Source: Synergistaceae bacterium (GTDB taxonomy: Bacteria > Synergistota > Synergistia > Synergistales > Aminobacteriaceae). Taken from it: a stretch of 64,000 nt of DNA. Under the pieces are notes generated by a model, which ran no database searches, was not told where the DNA came from, and worked only from the letters and a program-made list of their open reading frames with translations. Each line of letters begins with the position of its first letter. Position 1 is the first letter of the stretch. Of the stretch, positions 1 to 7,977 are shown piece after piece. Location of the stretch: NCBI GenBank assembly GCA_017451025.1, contig JAFSSM010000051.1, forward strand, positions 1-64,000. Direction: 5' to 3'. A program made the position numbers and the translations under genes.

Positions 1-146
1 AATTCGCCGCGTAAATAGTAAAGGATGATGAGCCAGGATCTGCCCCCCCCCCCCCCCTCCCACCACCAGCTATCTGCTGCCAACGCACCAGGACACATAA
101 CCGCCAGCACAATAATACTGAACAGTACCGCCAAACATCTCTTCAT
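1..146 (-). CDS. Secreted protein, N-terminal part only (runs off window), with poly-G tract
   Basis: An ATG at 146 preceded by a GGGAGG ribosome site (about 155-160) opens a frame that runs off the left edge. The first 24 or so residues are a classic signal peptide: MKR, a hydrophobic core (LAVLFSIIVLAVMC) and a PGALAA cleavage region. The mature protein begins DSWWWE and is followed directly by a 15-base G run (43-57 on the plus strand). As written the frame continues as GGGGGRSWLIILYYLRGE. With one G fewer it would read GGGGADPGSSSFTIYAAN, which looks more like an exported, polar protein, but only about 40 bases are left so I cannot decide. No family can be named. It follows recX on the same strand (41-base gap). 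Confidence 0.6.
   Translation of the reverse strand, partial: MKRCLAVLFSIIVLAVMCPGALAADSWWWEGGGGGRSWLIILYYLRGE
43..57. repeat. C15 (G15 on minus strand) homopolymer tract
   Basis: Fifteen consecutive C on the plus strand. On the minus strand it lies about ten codons after the likely signal-peptide cleavage region of the partial secreted protein, so any length change switches the frame of almost the whole mature protein. Confidence 0.9.
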
Positions 147-187
147 AACTACATTACCTCCCTGTAAATATAATTCTAGAGTTAGGC

Positions 188-598
188 TCAATTCCCGCTC
201 ATCGCTGAACGTACAGCCCTGCTCGTAAAACCACGCCCCGCTAACCTCGACGCTATCTTCCTCTCCTCTATCCCCGACTTCCTCCATCCCGCCGCAATCT
301 CTCTAGCCCTCTCTACCTCGTCCTCCGCCTCGTCCAACGCTTCCTCGATGTCCTCTCTACACAATCCCCTCATCCCAAGTTCATACGCTATCTTCAAGTT
401 CCCCCACCGCAAATGACCGTCCACAAACAGCCTCGCAAATGCCTCATCATCGATTAATCCCATTTCCTCAGCCTCACTCATCAATGAGGCTATCTCCTCT
501 TCGCCTGCGTGCGACCTCACCAAAAATTCACGAGCCTGCTTCCTCGTGCTTGGCCGCTTCAACATCGCATTCATAAACTTTTCCCGCAATTCACTCAT
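188..598 (-). CDS. recX: RecX family regulatory protein
   Basis: RecX binds RecA filaments and restrains recombinase activity. The 136-residue product has the small, charged, all-helical RecX make-up: repeated three-helix units such as RKQAREFLVRSHAGEEE, then IDDEAFARLFVDGHLRWGN (the D-D-x-x-F-A/x-x-F/Y-V-x-x-R pattern of the family) and a final repeat containing RKIASRLAGRGFTSRAV. Length matches short RecX proteins. Its ATG overlaps the recG stop by four bases (ATGA, 595-598), so it is probably translated by coupling. Pairing of recX with recG fits a DNA-repair role. Confidence 0.85.
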   Translation of the reverse strand: MSELREKFMNAMLKRPSTRKQAREFLVRSHAGEEEIASLMSEAEEMGLIDDEAFARLFVDGHLRWGNLKIAYELGMRGLCREDIEEALDEAEDEVERAREIAAGWRKSGIEERKIASRLAGRGFTSRAVRSAMSGN

Positions 599-2667
599 GA
601 TGTCGCCGCCAATTCCAAGACTCCCCCGAGCCGTCTCACTATCTCGCTCCTCAATGCTGGCTCACTCCTCAATTCAGGGTCTCTCTCCAAAAGTTCCTTC
701 GCCTCATCACGCGCAAGCGCAAGTATCTTCTCGTCCCGCAAAAAGTCTGCCACACGAAAATCCGTAACCCCGTGCTGGTGAGTCCCGCAAATTTCCCCTG
801 CTCCCCTCTGCCGCAAATCCTCCTCCGCTAACTCGAACCCGTCGCTGTTCTCCACAAGCGCATTCACCCTCTCGCGTCCCTCAGGTGTTATGTCCTGATT
901 CTCCAGCAAAACACACACGCTCGCCGCTTTTCCTCTGCCGACTCTTCCTCTCAGCTGGTGAAGCTGTGCAAGCCCGAACTGCCCCGCGTCCTCAATCACT
1001 ATCATCGTCGCGTTCGGAACGTCAACTCCGACCTCAATCACCACCGTAGCAACAAGTACATCGATATTTCCCGCCGCAAATTCCTGCATAACCGCAGACT
1101 TCTCCTCGACAGGAAGACGACCGTGCAGAACCGCTATCCTCGCCTCAGGCAAAATCTCCCTCAGACGTTCGCAGGTGTCGTTGACGCTGGCCAAGTCCCG
1201 CTCTCCTTCGTCAATCATCGGGCAAACCCAATACACTTGTTCGCCGCGCGAAATGTGCTCATGAATCATTTTTGGCACTTTGCGGAATCCCGAAGGTTTC
1301 AGTGAAATTGTGCGTATCTTCTGGCGGCCCGGAGGAAGCTCATTCAGAACTGAGACCTCCAAATCTCCATAGACCGACAAAATCAGCGTTCGCGGGATTG
1401 GCGTTGCGGTCATGGTCAGAACGTGAGGCATCTTGCCCTTCGCGATTAACGCACCCCTCTGCAGAACTCCGAACCTGTGCTGTTCGTCAACAATAACCAG
1501 CGCAAGATTCAGGAAGTCCACGTCCTCAGAGAATATTGCGTGCGTCCCGACAACTATGTTTACATTTCCGCAATATATCTCGTCGAGAAGTCTCTTGCGC
1601 GCAGAAGTTTTGAGGCTCCCTGTCAGAAGCGCAACTTTCAGACCAAGAGGAGCAAGCAATTTCTCAAGCTTCAAGTAGTGCTGCTGTGCGAGAATTTCTG
1701 TAGGTGCCATGAACGCCGCCTGTGCATTAGAATCGCACGCTGCTAGCATCGCAATCACTGCCACAATCGTTTTTCCTGAGCCTACGTCGCCCTGCAACAG
1801 CCTGTTCATCGCTTTTGGCTTCTGCATATCCGCAATAATCTCACCGCAAGCTCTTTCCTGTGCACCGGTCAGCCCGAACGGAAGGCTCCGCATGAATAAT
1901 CCGGACTTCTCGCCGGGCACAAGAATCTGTGCTTTTTCCTGCCCGTCCTGAGAGTTTCTGCGCATAATCACTCCGGCCTGAAGCAGGAAAAATTCATCGA
2001 ACGCAAGACGATTCCGCGCCTTCACGAACGATAGCTCATCACTTGGCCCGTGAATCTGAGTAATTGCCTCACGAAAACTCATCATGCCGTAACGTTCAAG
2101 CACCCTTTGGGGCAAAAATTCCTTCAGGCATTGCTCGGAATATTTGTCCAGTGTAAGCGCAACAAACTTCTTGATGATTTTCTGGGTAAGTTCTGCTGTG
2201 CCGGGATAGATGGGAAAGATTTTGCCGATAAGTTCAGGAATTGCACCGCGCTTCAGTATTTCGAACTCCGGGTGCGTAAATTTCGGGACTATGTACCTGT
2301 CGCTTAACTGGCCGTAAACCGCAATGCGCATACCTTCGTGCAGGAAATGCCCTATCTTGTCGGTGAACCAGACGATGCCCGCGCTGCCTGTGCTGTCGGT
2401 GATTTCTGCCTCAGTTTTGCCGTAACTTGTGGCTATTTCGCTCACTGTGCCTGTCGTGCAGTCCGTTGTGCCAGGCATGAGTGAAGCTATTGGCTTGGGA
2501 TTGCGCCTGTCCTCGTAGCGTCTGGGCATCAGGAAGAACATATCTTCCAGCGTAAAAACCCCAAGCCTTGCGAATGCTTCAACTCTTTTCGGCCCTAGTC
2601 CCTCAATCAGCGATATGGGCGATGACAGAGTTACGTTATTCCCCTTTTTCCGTCGTGTCTGGGTCAT
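595..2667 (-). CDS. recG: ATP-dependent DNA helicase RecG
   Basis: RecG is a monomeric double-strand translocase that reverses stalled forks and remodels branched DNA. The 690-residue protein has the expected order: N-terminal helix-hairpin-like GLGPKRVEAFARLGV, an OB 'wedge' domain (about 60-150), Walker A GDVGSGKT, DEQHRFG (DExH box), motif III TMTATPIPRTL, and the C-terminal helicase motifs (QLRGRVGRG). Length is normal for the family. The ATG at 2667 lies 32 bases inside the end of divIVA and has no clear ribosome site, so coupling to divIVA is likely; no better in-frame start is seen downstream. Confidence 0.95.
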   Translation of the reverse strand: MTQTRRKKGNNVTLSSPISLIEGLGPKRVEAFARLGVFTLEDMFFLMPRRYEDRRNPKPIASLMPGTTDCTTGTVSEIATSYGKTEAEITDSTGSAGIVWFTDKIGHFLHEGMRIAVYGQLSDRYIVPKFTHPEFEILKRGAIPELIGKIFPIYPGTAELTQKIIKKFVALTLDKYSEQCLKEFLPQRVLERYGMMSFREAITQIHGPSDELSFVKARNRLAFDEFFLLQAGVIMRRNSQDGQEKAQILVPGEKSGLFMRSLPFGLTGAQERACGEIIADMQKPKAMNRLLQGDVGSGKTIVAVIAMLAACDSNAQAAFMAPTEILAQQHYLKLEKLLAPLGLKVALLTGSLKTSARKRLLDEIYCGNVNIVVGTHAIFSEDVDFLNLALVIVDEQHRFGVLQRGALIAKGKMPHVLTMTATPIPRTLILSVYGDLEVSVLNELPPGRQKIRTISLKPSGFRKVPKMIHEHISRGEQVYWVCPMIDEGERDLASVNDTCERLREILPEARIAVLHGRLPVEEKSAVMQEFAAGNIDVLVATVVIEVGVDVPNATMIVIEDAGQFGLAQLHQLRGRVGRGKAASVCVLLENQDITPEGRERVNALVENSDGFELAEEDLRQRGAGEICGTHQHGVTDFRVADFLRDEKILALARDEAKELLERDPELRSEPALRSEIVRRLGGVLELAATS

Positions 2668-3445
2668 TCACGGAACGGGGCGGGAGTTCTGGTTCGGGAA
2701 TATCAAACGCGTCGTCGGGAAGAACTGCATTATTCAGGGCTTCGTCTGTTTCTTCCTGTGCGTCCTCGATTATTTTTCCGAAGTCAATCAGCATCGCCAC
2801 AGTGTCCTTCAAGAACTGCTGCTTCTTCAGGCTCAAGAACTGAATCTCCTTGTCGTAGTCTTCCGCCTCTCTGCGGGCATCTGCTGTCAGCTTGCGGGCT
2901 TCACCGCGTGCCTGCGCAATAATATCCTGCGCTTCCTCTTCGGCCTTCTGCCTGCGTTCGGCTATCTCCTGCTCAATTCCTGCGAGGGTCTGTTCCGCCT
3001 TCGCTCTCTTGTCCTTCGAGACCTGCACTGCCTCTGACGCTGATATTTTGGCCTGCGCGAGAATCTCTGACGCTTTCCTCTCGGCATCGTCGACTCTGGC
3101 CTGAACATCTGCTTTTGCTTCTGAGAGTATGCGGTCTGCTTCAGCCTGTGCCGCTGAAATTATGCTCTCGCGTTCGGACTGGGCTTTGTCCTCCATCTCT
3201 TTGGCGGCCTGCCGTGCCTGAATCAGCGCGTCCTTGATTGCGTCGGTCATGTCATCCTGCTTCTTGACGTAGGACTCCAGTTCGGAAATACGTGCATCCT
3301 TCTCGTCAATCTGGATCGCATAAGCCTCCAGATCATCGGCCACCTGATTCAAAAAGTCCTCAACTTCGGGAATAGCATAGCCGCCGAAACGTGCCTTCTT
3401 GAACTCCTTGACCTCTACATCTTTTGCTGTGAGTAACTCGCTCAT
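2636..3445 (-). CDS. divIVA: DivIVA domain protein
   Basis: The N-terminus (LLTAKDVEVKEFKKARFGGY, then EVEDFLNQVADDLE) is the DivIVA/Wag31 membrane-curvature-binding domain; the remaining 200 residues are a long heptad-rich coiled coil (about 30-215) followed by an acidic/proline tail. DivIVA proteins mark negatively curved membrane at poles and septa. It overlaps sepF by four bases (3442-3445), the same neighbour pair as in the ylm/divIVA region of Gram-positive bacteria. It is longer than typical DivIVA of about 160-230 residues because of the coiled coil. Role in this diderm is inferred as division or polarity. Confidence 0.9.
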   Translation of the reverse strand: MSELLTAKDVEVKEFKKARFGGYAIPEVEDFLNQVADDLEAYAIQIDEKDARISELESYVKKQDDMTDAIKDALIQARQAAKEMEDKAQSERESIISAAQAEADRILSEAKADVQARVDDAERKASEILAQAKISASEAVQVSKDKRAKAEQTLAGIEQEIAERRQKAEEEAQDIIAQARGEARKLTADARREAEDYDKEIQFLSLKKQQFLKDTVAMLIDFGKIIEDAQEETDEALNNAVLPDDAFDIPEPELPPRSVNDPDTTEKGE

Positions 3446-3861
3446 TCCTGATCACTTTCCTCCGGCCAAGCCTCGAACATATCAGCACGCGGAGATAACA
3501 GGAATTGTGCCGGTTTGATTTGTACTATTTCGCCGCCTCTTGCAAACGCTACGCCGCCCATGAACGTAACAAAATCACGTCCGCTTTCCTCATATTCGCG
3601 ATTATCGAGATTGTTAAGGTCTATCAGGACAAACGCTCCTTCGTTGAAGGCTTCGCGGAGTCTGCGCCTGTCGTTGTCAGGAGCTACTCCCTTGTAGAGT
3701 ATCAGCCTTCCTGCCGCGCCGGAATTGCCCTGCGAAGATGAACGTGGTGTTCCTTCGCGCCTTCCGGTTCCTCTTTTGGGTGTGCGCCTTTCTTCCTGGT
3801 AATCGTCGTCGTCGTAATCGTCATCATCACTCTCGAACCCGAAAAACTTCATTATGTTCAA
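3442..3861 (-). CDS. sepF: Cell division protein SepF
   Basis: SepF tethers FtsZ to the membrane and aligns Z-ring polymers. The product starts MNIMKFFGFE (short amphipathic membrane-binding N-terminus), has an acidic linker (DDDDYDDDDY) and basic patch, and a C-terminal SepF domain (about 50-135) with the family elements DRRRLREAFNEGAFVLIDLNNL, GRDFVTFMGGVAFARGG and FLLSPRADM. Start is TTG at 3861, nine bases after GGAGG; the in-frame ATG three codons later lacks the spacing. Likely transcribed from the promoter at 4239-4247 that lies in the element relic upstream. Confidence 0.9.
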   Translation of the reverse strand: MNIMKFFGFESDDDDYDDDDYQEERRTPKRGTGRREGTPRSSSQGNSGAAGRLILYKGVAPDNDRRRLREAFNEGAFVLIDLNNLDNREYEESGRDFVTFMGGVAFARGGEIVQIKPAQFLLSPRADMFEAWPEESDQE

Positions 3862-3896
3862 GAATAACCGCCTCCATCGTGAAAATGTTTGTTTAT

Positions 3897-4300
3897 CTGG
3901 ATGGGAGTGAACTACTCCGCCTATAGAGGCTGGAGCTTCCTAATTCTACGAGGCTGCAATATTCATCTTGCGAATCATATTGTCTTATGTCCTCTCCAAA
4001 GGCGTTAATTTCCTGCGTTCCACAGGTATTTTGTCTTTGAGTGCTTTCTTCCTTCGTCGACGGTGCGTTCTGCTGTCCTAGCGGCTGGCTTGCGGGGTTC
4101 GGGCATCTCCAGAAGCGTCAATTCCCTTGCTCACTCAGTGGTATTTGGGGTATTGCTCTCTTGTCTTTGTTTCTGTCCTATCCAAATATTTCTGTACGTG
4201 CCGCCCCGTATATCTGGTCTACAACGAACATTGTAAGAATTATAGCACTACTATATTAAATTAACGCAATTCCTCTCCCACCTGCAGAGATGGGAGTCTT
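3897..4300 (-). mobile_element. Relic of an IS200/IS605 TnpB-type element (right-end hairpin and tnpB tail)
   Basis: This 475-base gap between yggS and sepF has no intact gene. On the minus strand a frame ending at 4005 reads ARELTLLEMPEPRKPAAR and onward to KTKYLWNAGN, resembling the variable C-terminal tails of TnpB proteins; an in-frame TGA at 4131-4133 and no catalytic core show decay. After its stop comes a hairpin at about 3912-3937 (CTCCAGCCTCTATAGGCGGAG followed by TAGTTCAC), a layout I associate with right ends of TnpB-type elements. A second similar hairpin in the same orientation lies at 4274-4296. Same-direction subterminal hairpins are expected for this family because it transposes as single strands. 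Homology of the tail is from memory and needs a search. Confidence 0.5.
4239..4247 (-). promoter_or_regulatory. Extended -10 promoter upstream of sepF-divIVA-recG-recX
   Basis: Minus strand reads TGCTATAAT, a perfect -10 with the TGn extension, so a strong -35 is not required; none is clear. It lies inside the TnpB-type relic, about 380 bases upstream of the sepF start, so the element may supply the promoter of the division/repair operon. Confidence 0.5.
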
Positions 4301-4336
4301 CTTGCGCGTTACGATAAATATATCATGAATCTGCGT

Positions 4337-5020
4337 TTAGTGTTTGGTGTAATCTCTTTGCCCGAAAAGCAGAGTCCCTATTCTCACCATAGTACTGCCC
4401 TCGCGAATCGCTATCTCGAAATCGCCGCTCATTCCCATTGAGAGCACAGGAAGAGTGAGTCCCGTCTGAACTCTGGCCTGCTCCGAAAGTTCACGCAGGC
4501 TCGCAAACGCCGCCGCAATTTCGCGTTCGCTGTCAGTTATCGGCCCGACAGTCATTAAGCCTTCAAGCCTGAGATTGGACAGCGTTAATATTTTGTCCGC
4601 AAGCTCCGAAAAATCCTCCCTGTCAATTCCTGATTTGCTGGCCTCACCCGAAGTGTTCACCTCAATCAAAACCGGCATAACCTTTCCCAGTTCTCCGGCT
4701 ATCCTGTCCACGCGAACGGCCAGGTCAACGCTGTCTATGCTGTCTATGCTGTCGAAAAGCTCAACTGCTTTGCGCGCCTTGTTGCCCTGAAGATGCCCGA
4801 TAAGCCGCCACCGAAGACGCGAAGCTCCGTAAATTTTTCTCTTGGCCTCTGCTTCCTGGACTCTGTTCTCGCCAAAAAAGTCTATGCACGAGAACTTTTC
4901 GGCCTCCTGCATCTCCTCAACGGTACGGGTCTTGCTCACAGCAACAAATGCCGTTTTATCCTTGCGCCCTGCACGTTCCAGCGCATTCTGTATCCTGCCG
5001 TAAATTTCGTCTGCGTTCAT
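4337..5020 (-). CDS. yggS: YggS/PROSC family PLP homeostasis protein
   Basis: YggS-family proteins bind pyridoxal phosphate and buffer its level; they have the alanine-racemase-like TIM barrel but no known racemase activity. The 227-residue protein carries the PLP lysine in FVAVSKTRTVEEM (about residue 30), the conserved FGENRVQEA, WRLIGHLQGNK (signature W-H-x-I-G-x-L-Q-x-N-K), LIEVNTSGEASKSG and the C-terminal MGMSGDFEIAIREGSTMVRIG (phosphate-binding). Length is standard. It follows the HlyD-like gene by seven bases and in the ylm cluster of Gram-positive bacteria it is also next to sepF. Confidence 0.92.
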   Translation of the reverse strand: MNADEIYGRIQNALERAGRKDKTAFVAVSKTRTVEEMQEAEKFSCIDFFGENRVQEAEAKRKIYGASRLRWRLIGHLQGNKARKAVELFDSIDSIDSVDLAVRVDRIAGELGKVMPVLIEVNTSGEASKSGIDREDFSELADKILTLSNLRLEGLMTVGPITDSEREIAAAFASLRELSEQARVQTGLTLPVLSMGMSGDFEIAIREGSTMVRIGTLLFGQRDYTKH

Positions 5021-5027
5021 TTCGTCA

Positions 5028-5966
5028 TCACCATATCCTGATATTCTCGTTACCTAAATTCTGGCTGAGGCTGTCAGCGTTCAGAATTAACTTGCTGCCC
5101 GGCTCAACACCCTTCTCGATGAAGAAATTGCGCTCATCTGCTGGAAAGCCTTCAACCGAGCGTAATTCGGGGCTGTTCCCCTGCACAACGAACACCATGT
5201 TTTTCCCTCCGCGAGTTATCACCGCAGTATCAGGCACCATAACTCCCTTCTGAATGTCAGTTACTACGCTTGCGGTGAATCCTCTGGACTTCAGGACACT
5301 CGGCGGGAAGAACGGCAGACGCAGATAAACTTTCAGCTTTTGGCCGCTGGACTTCACCGCCACAACATCAGCCTTGCGTTCTTTTCCCTCAAACTCTGTA
5401 CGAATCCTGATTACTGCGTTCTCCCTGTTGCGGAGTGCCCGTTCAAGCGAAGGTGTTTTGTCCAGATAGGCAATGCACCGCAGAACTTGAGGCTGTGGGA
5501 CAAGTTTTCCGATAGGGTCCCCGCGTTTTAGCTTGGTACCGTTCTCGATGAGGGGGGTATCTCCAAATTCCGGGAACGGGGCAAAATCCGGCCACAATTT
5601 TGGGTAAACCCAGCTGCCTTCGTTGCCATCAAGGCCAGGATAAAAATATGCTGGGTACGGTGCACGCACAGGAGAACCGTCGAGTGCGGCGAGTACTTCA
5701 CCCTTAGCGACCATGTGGGGACGGGGCGAAGGGTAGCTCAGGAAGCCGTCCTGCGGAGCGTATATCAGCTGTTCGTCCCACAAGAGAATACCGTCGAGGG
5801 GCTGTTCCTCGTTGTAGTTCGTGGTCATGGCCTCGATTATCTGGGGATGCGATACCCTGTAGGTCTCGTACCACCCACGATAAACACGGTAGCCTATCAT
5901 GAAGATAATCACTACCAGCGAGTACAGCAGAAGCCTCTGGAAAATATTGCTGCGTCTGCGCCTCAT
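5028..5966 (-). CDS. HlyD-like single-pass membrane protein
   Basis: The 312-residue product begins with a basic RRRRSN and one strong membrane helix (about 10-27, LLLYSLVVIIFMIGY), with the rest predicted outside the membrane. The body has barrel-sandwich-like segments (GFLSYPSPRPHMVAKGEVLAAL near 75-95; GTKLKRGDPIGKLV near 140-155) and a C-terminal beta-rich part (DTAVITRGGKNMVFVV, then KGVEPGSKLILNADSLSQ) that resemble membrane-fusion/periplasmic adaptor proteins. No partner transporter is adjacent. It shares a four-base overlap with folE2. Related proteins occur beside yggS/sepF genes, so a role in envelope or division is possible; this is inference. Confidence 0.6.
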   Translation of the reverse strand: MRRRRSNIFQRLLLYSLVVIIFMIGYRVYRGWYETYRVSHPQIIEAMTTNYNEEQPLDGILLWDEQLIYAPQDGFLSYPSPRPHMVAKGEVLAALDGSPVRAPYPAYFYPGLDGNEGSWVYPKLWPDFAPFPEFGDTPLIENGTKLKRGDPIGKLVPQPQVLRCIAYLDKTPSLERALRNRENAVIRIRTEFEGKERKADVVAVKSSGQKLKVYLRLPFFPPSVLKSRGFTASVVTDIQKGVMVPDTAVITRGGKNMVFVVQGNSPELRSVEGFPADERNFFIEKGVEPGSKLILNADSLSQNLGNENIRIW

Positions 5967-6733
5967 CGTTTGTCCCGCTCAATTTCCGCGAAGGCATCGT
6001 GCCCGTGAATGCTCTCGTAGCTCGTTACGTTCACCCTGTACCACAAGATTCTTGATTCTGCGTCAAGTTTCCCTGCAAGTTCGCGCAGAACGTCCTCAAC
6101 GAAACGCGGTCTGCTGTAGGCTAATTCAGTGATGAATTTTTCGTCCTCGCGCTTCAGGAGCGTATATATCGGTGCTGAAGCGGAAGCCTCAATCATCGCA
6201 ATCATCTCCTCGAACCACAATAACCCCCTGCTCCTCACTGACAGCTCAACTAGTGCACGCTGATTATGTGCTCCGAAGTCCGAAATTTCCTTTGAGCACG
6301 GGCACAAGGTCTGAACGTTCAGGCCAAGACCAATTACCATGTCGAAATCGGGGCCGTAACTTGCCTGAAGGGTAATATCGCACTTGGAGAAGCTCTCGAT
6401 TTTTGAGACCGGAGCCTGCTTGCGGAAATAGTAGGGGAATGCGAATGACACTGAGGCTTCGGGGGCGCTGAGCTTTTCACACAGTCTGCGGGTGAAGGCT
6501 TCGAGGTTGTGGGGGGAGACTCTGCCGCGATATTCCTCGAGGGTCTCGATGAAGCGGCTCATGTGGGTACCGCGATATTCGTGCGGAAGCATTACGCTCA
6601 TTGAGACTTGGGCAATTGTGCTTTGGGTTCTGTTTTCGTGGTCGAGGGCAATTATGGGATAACTTACGCCTTTAACTCCTACGCGGTCAATCTGGATATT
6701 TCGGGAGTCGCGTTCTTTCTGTACGTCCTTCAT
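5963..6733 (-). CDS. folE2: GTP cyclohydrolase FolE2 (type IB)
   Basis: FolE2 converts GTP to 7,8-dihydroneopterin triphosphate, feeding folate and queuosine. The product has the family elements KGVSYPI, the PHEYRGTHMSRF block (which supplies conserved His/Glu/Arg residues), the LNVQTLCPCSKEI segment holding the conserved metal-site cysteine, and the terminal RVNVTSYESIHGHDAFAEI. I start it at the ATG at 6733, giving 256 residues, because that ATG overlaps the queD stop as ATGA; an upstream in-frame ATG at 6790 would add 19 residues inside queD without a ribosome site. Neighbouring queD suggests supply of the queuosine precursor. Confidence 0.92.
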   Translation of the reverse strand: MKDVQKERDSRNIQIDRVGVKGVSYPIIALDHENRTQSTIAQVSMSVMLPHEYRGTHMSRFIETLEEYRGRVSPHNLEAFTRRLCEKLSAPEASVSFAFPYYFRKQAPVSKIESFSKCDITLQASYGPDFDMVIGLGLNVQTLCPCSKEISDFGAHNQRALVELSVRSRGLLWFEEMIAMIEASASAPIYTLLKREDEKFITELAYSRPRFVEDVLRELAGKLDAESRILWYRVNVTSYESIHGHDAFAEIERDKR

Positions 6734-7104
6734 GATTTCTGAGCAATATCGCTCCTTCTCAGTGTTACACTGCTCGTCGATGTCTCCCACACTCTCACTT
6801 CATAGAGGCTGCAATTCTCGCGCTTCACTCTGTCCGCAAGTTCATTCCAGACCCACAGCGCAATATTCTCCGCGCTCGGCTGGGGGATTATGTCGTTGAG
6901 GTAAGCGTGATCCAGCCGTGAGAGCACATGCTCCTTCACAATTTCCTTCAGCTCTATGAAGTCCATAATCATACCCTCAGAATCAGGCCATCCCTCAAGC
7001 ACAACTTGCAGCCTGTAGGTGTGTCCGTGAAGACGCTCGCATTTGCCGTGATAGTGCACCAGATTATGGGCCGCGTCAAACGTAAAATCCTTGCTCAATA
7101 ACAT
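6730..7104 (-). CDS. queD: 6-carboxy-5,6,7,8-tetrahydropterin synthase QueD
   Basis: QueD turns dihydroneopterin triphosphate into 6-carboxytetrahydropterin, the first dedicated step towards queuosine. The 124-residue protein shows the zinc histidines (DAAHNL, then CERLHGHTY), the catalytic Cys in CERLHGH, MDFIELKEIV and the late PSAENIALWVW block with the conserved Glu. Length fits QueD rather than eukaryotic PTPS. It sits between folE2 (four-base overlap) and lpxL-like (six-base gap) in the tyrS-led run; tRNA-Tyr is a queuosine-modified tRNA, an intriguing but unproven link. Confidence 0.9.
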   Translation of the reverse strand: MLLSKDFTFDAAHNLVHYHGKCERLHGHTYRLQVVLEGWPDSEGMIMDFIELKEIVKEHVLSRLDHAYLNDIIPQPSAENIALWVWNELADRVKRENCSLYEVRVWETSTSSVTLRRSDIAQKS

Positions 7105-7110
7105 TTTTCT

Positions 7111-7977
7111 CTATGGCCTCCATCTTTTATGAAGCCAGAACCATAATTCCGGCCTTTTCCTGATAAACCGCTCTATCGCCTCGTTGCACTCAAGAATAAT
7201 TGCCTTCATGCGTTCCTCGTGGCTTAACGATGCATCGGGCATTTTCACCGGCTCGAAGAACTCCACCTCGTGCTCAAACGGTGCATTCCTGTAAATCGCA
7301 ACCGGCACTATCGGCACACCTGACAGCATCGACATCACCGCAGGGCCTGCCATGTTTGTGGCATTATGTCCCATGAACGGCACCATAATTTCGCCGACAC
7401 CTGCAATGTCATTCAGCAGGGCGATATGCGCTCCGCCCTTGAGCATATGAGCGTACTTCATCACGGATACTTCCTTAGGAATAAGCTCAATCCCGACATT
7501 CCGCCGTATCTCCTCAATGTAGCGCGTAATGTCCTTGTCGCTCTGTTCCTGCGTAACTATGTAGAACTTTTCACCCCGCCTCAGCGAATACTGCGCATAC
7601 CATCCCGCCAGCAGCTCCCAGTTCCCGAAATGACCAGACAGAAAAATTGCTCCCCTGCCTTCCCTGCGCAGATTATCCGCTATCTCCAGATTGTGCACAT
7701 TCTTCACCCAAGTGAACACCTGCTCAGGATTTCTCTGCAGTGCTAAAAGTTCCGTAACTGTCCACGCAATATTTTCGTAGACTCTTCTCCGAATATCCTT
7801 GCGCCACTCTTCAGAACTGTCCGGGTAACCGATTTTCAGGTTGTCGTCGATTACTTTTGCGCGCGGGTGAATCAGCTTCAGCAGGCCGGACAAAAATCCT
7901 GCTGTCATTTTTCCGCGCAGGCCAGTATCCGCAAATGCCTGAAGTGCACGTATCGCTCCGACTGCCGCCTTGCTCAT
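7111..7977 (-). CDS. LpxL/HtrB-type lipid A acyltransferase
   Basis: Members transfer secondary acyl chains to lipid A at the inner membrane. The 288-residue protein has the LPLAT core HX4D/E-like motif GHFGNWELLAGW (about residue 115), GIELIPKE, VPFMGHNATNMAGPAVMS and the family C-terminus ELWFWLHKRWRP (the W-x-H-x-R-x-K/W element). The N-terminal membrane anchor is weak. It overlaps the glycosyltransferase-like gene upstream by four bases, which supports an LPS function and a diderm envelope. Exact acyl specificity cannot be read from sequence. Confidence 0.85.
   Translation of the reverse strand: MSKAAVGAIRALQAFADTGLRGKMTAGFLSGLLKLIHPRAKVIDDNLKIGYPDSSEEWRKDIRRRVYENIAWTVTELLALQRNPEQVFTWVKNVHNLEIADNLRREGRGAIFLSGHFGNWELLAGWYAQYSLRRGEKFYIVTQEQSDKDITRYIEEIRRNVGIELIPKEVSVMKYAHMLKGGAHIALLNDIAGVGEIMVPFMGHNATNMAGPAVMSMLSGVPIVPVAIYRNAPFEHEVEFFEPVKMPDASLSHEERMKAIILECNEAIERFIRKRPELWFWLHKRWRP

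Noticed and set aside
4041-4259. Plus-strand 72-codon open frame between sepF and yggS
   Set aside because: No ribosome site or family; the opposite strand explains the region better as a TnpB-type relic.
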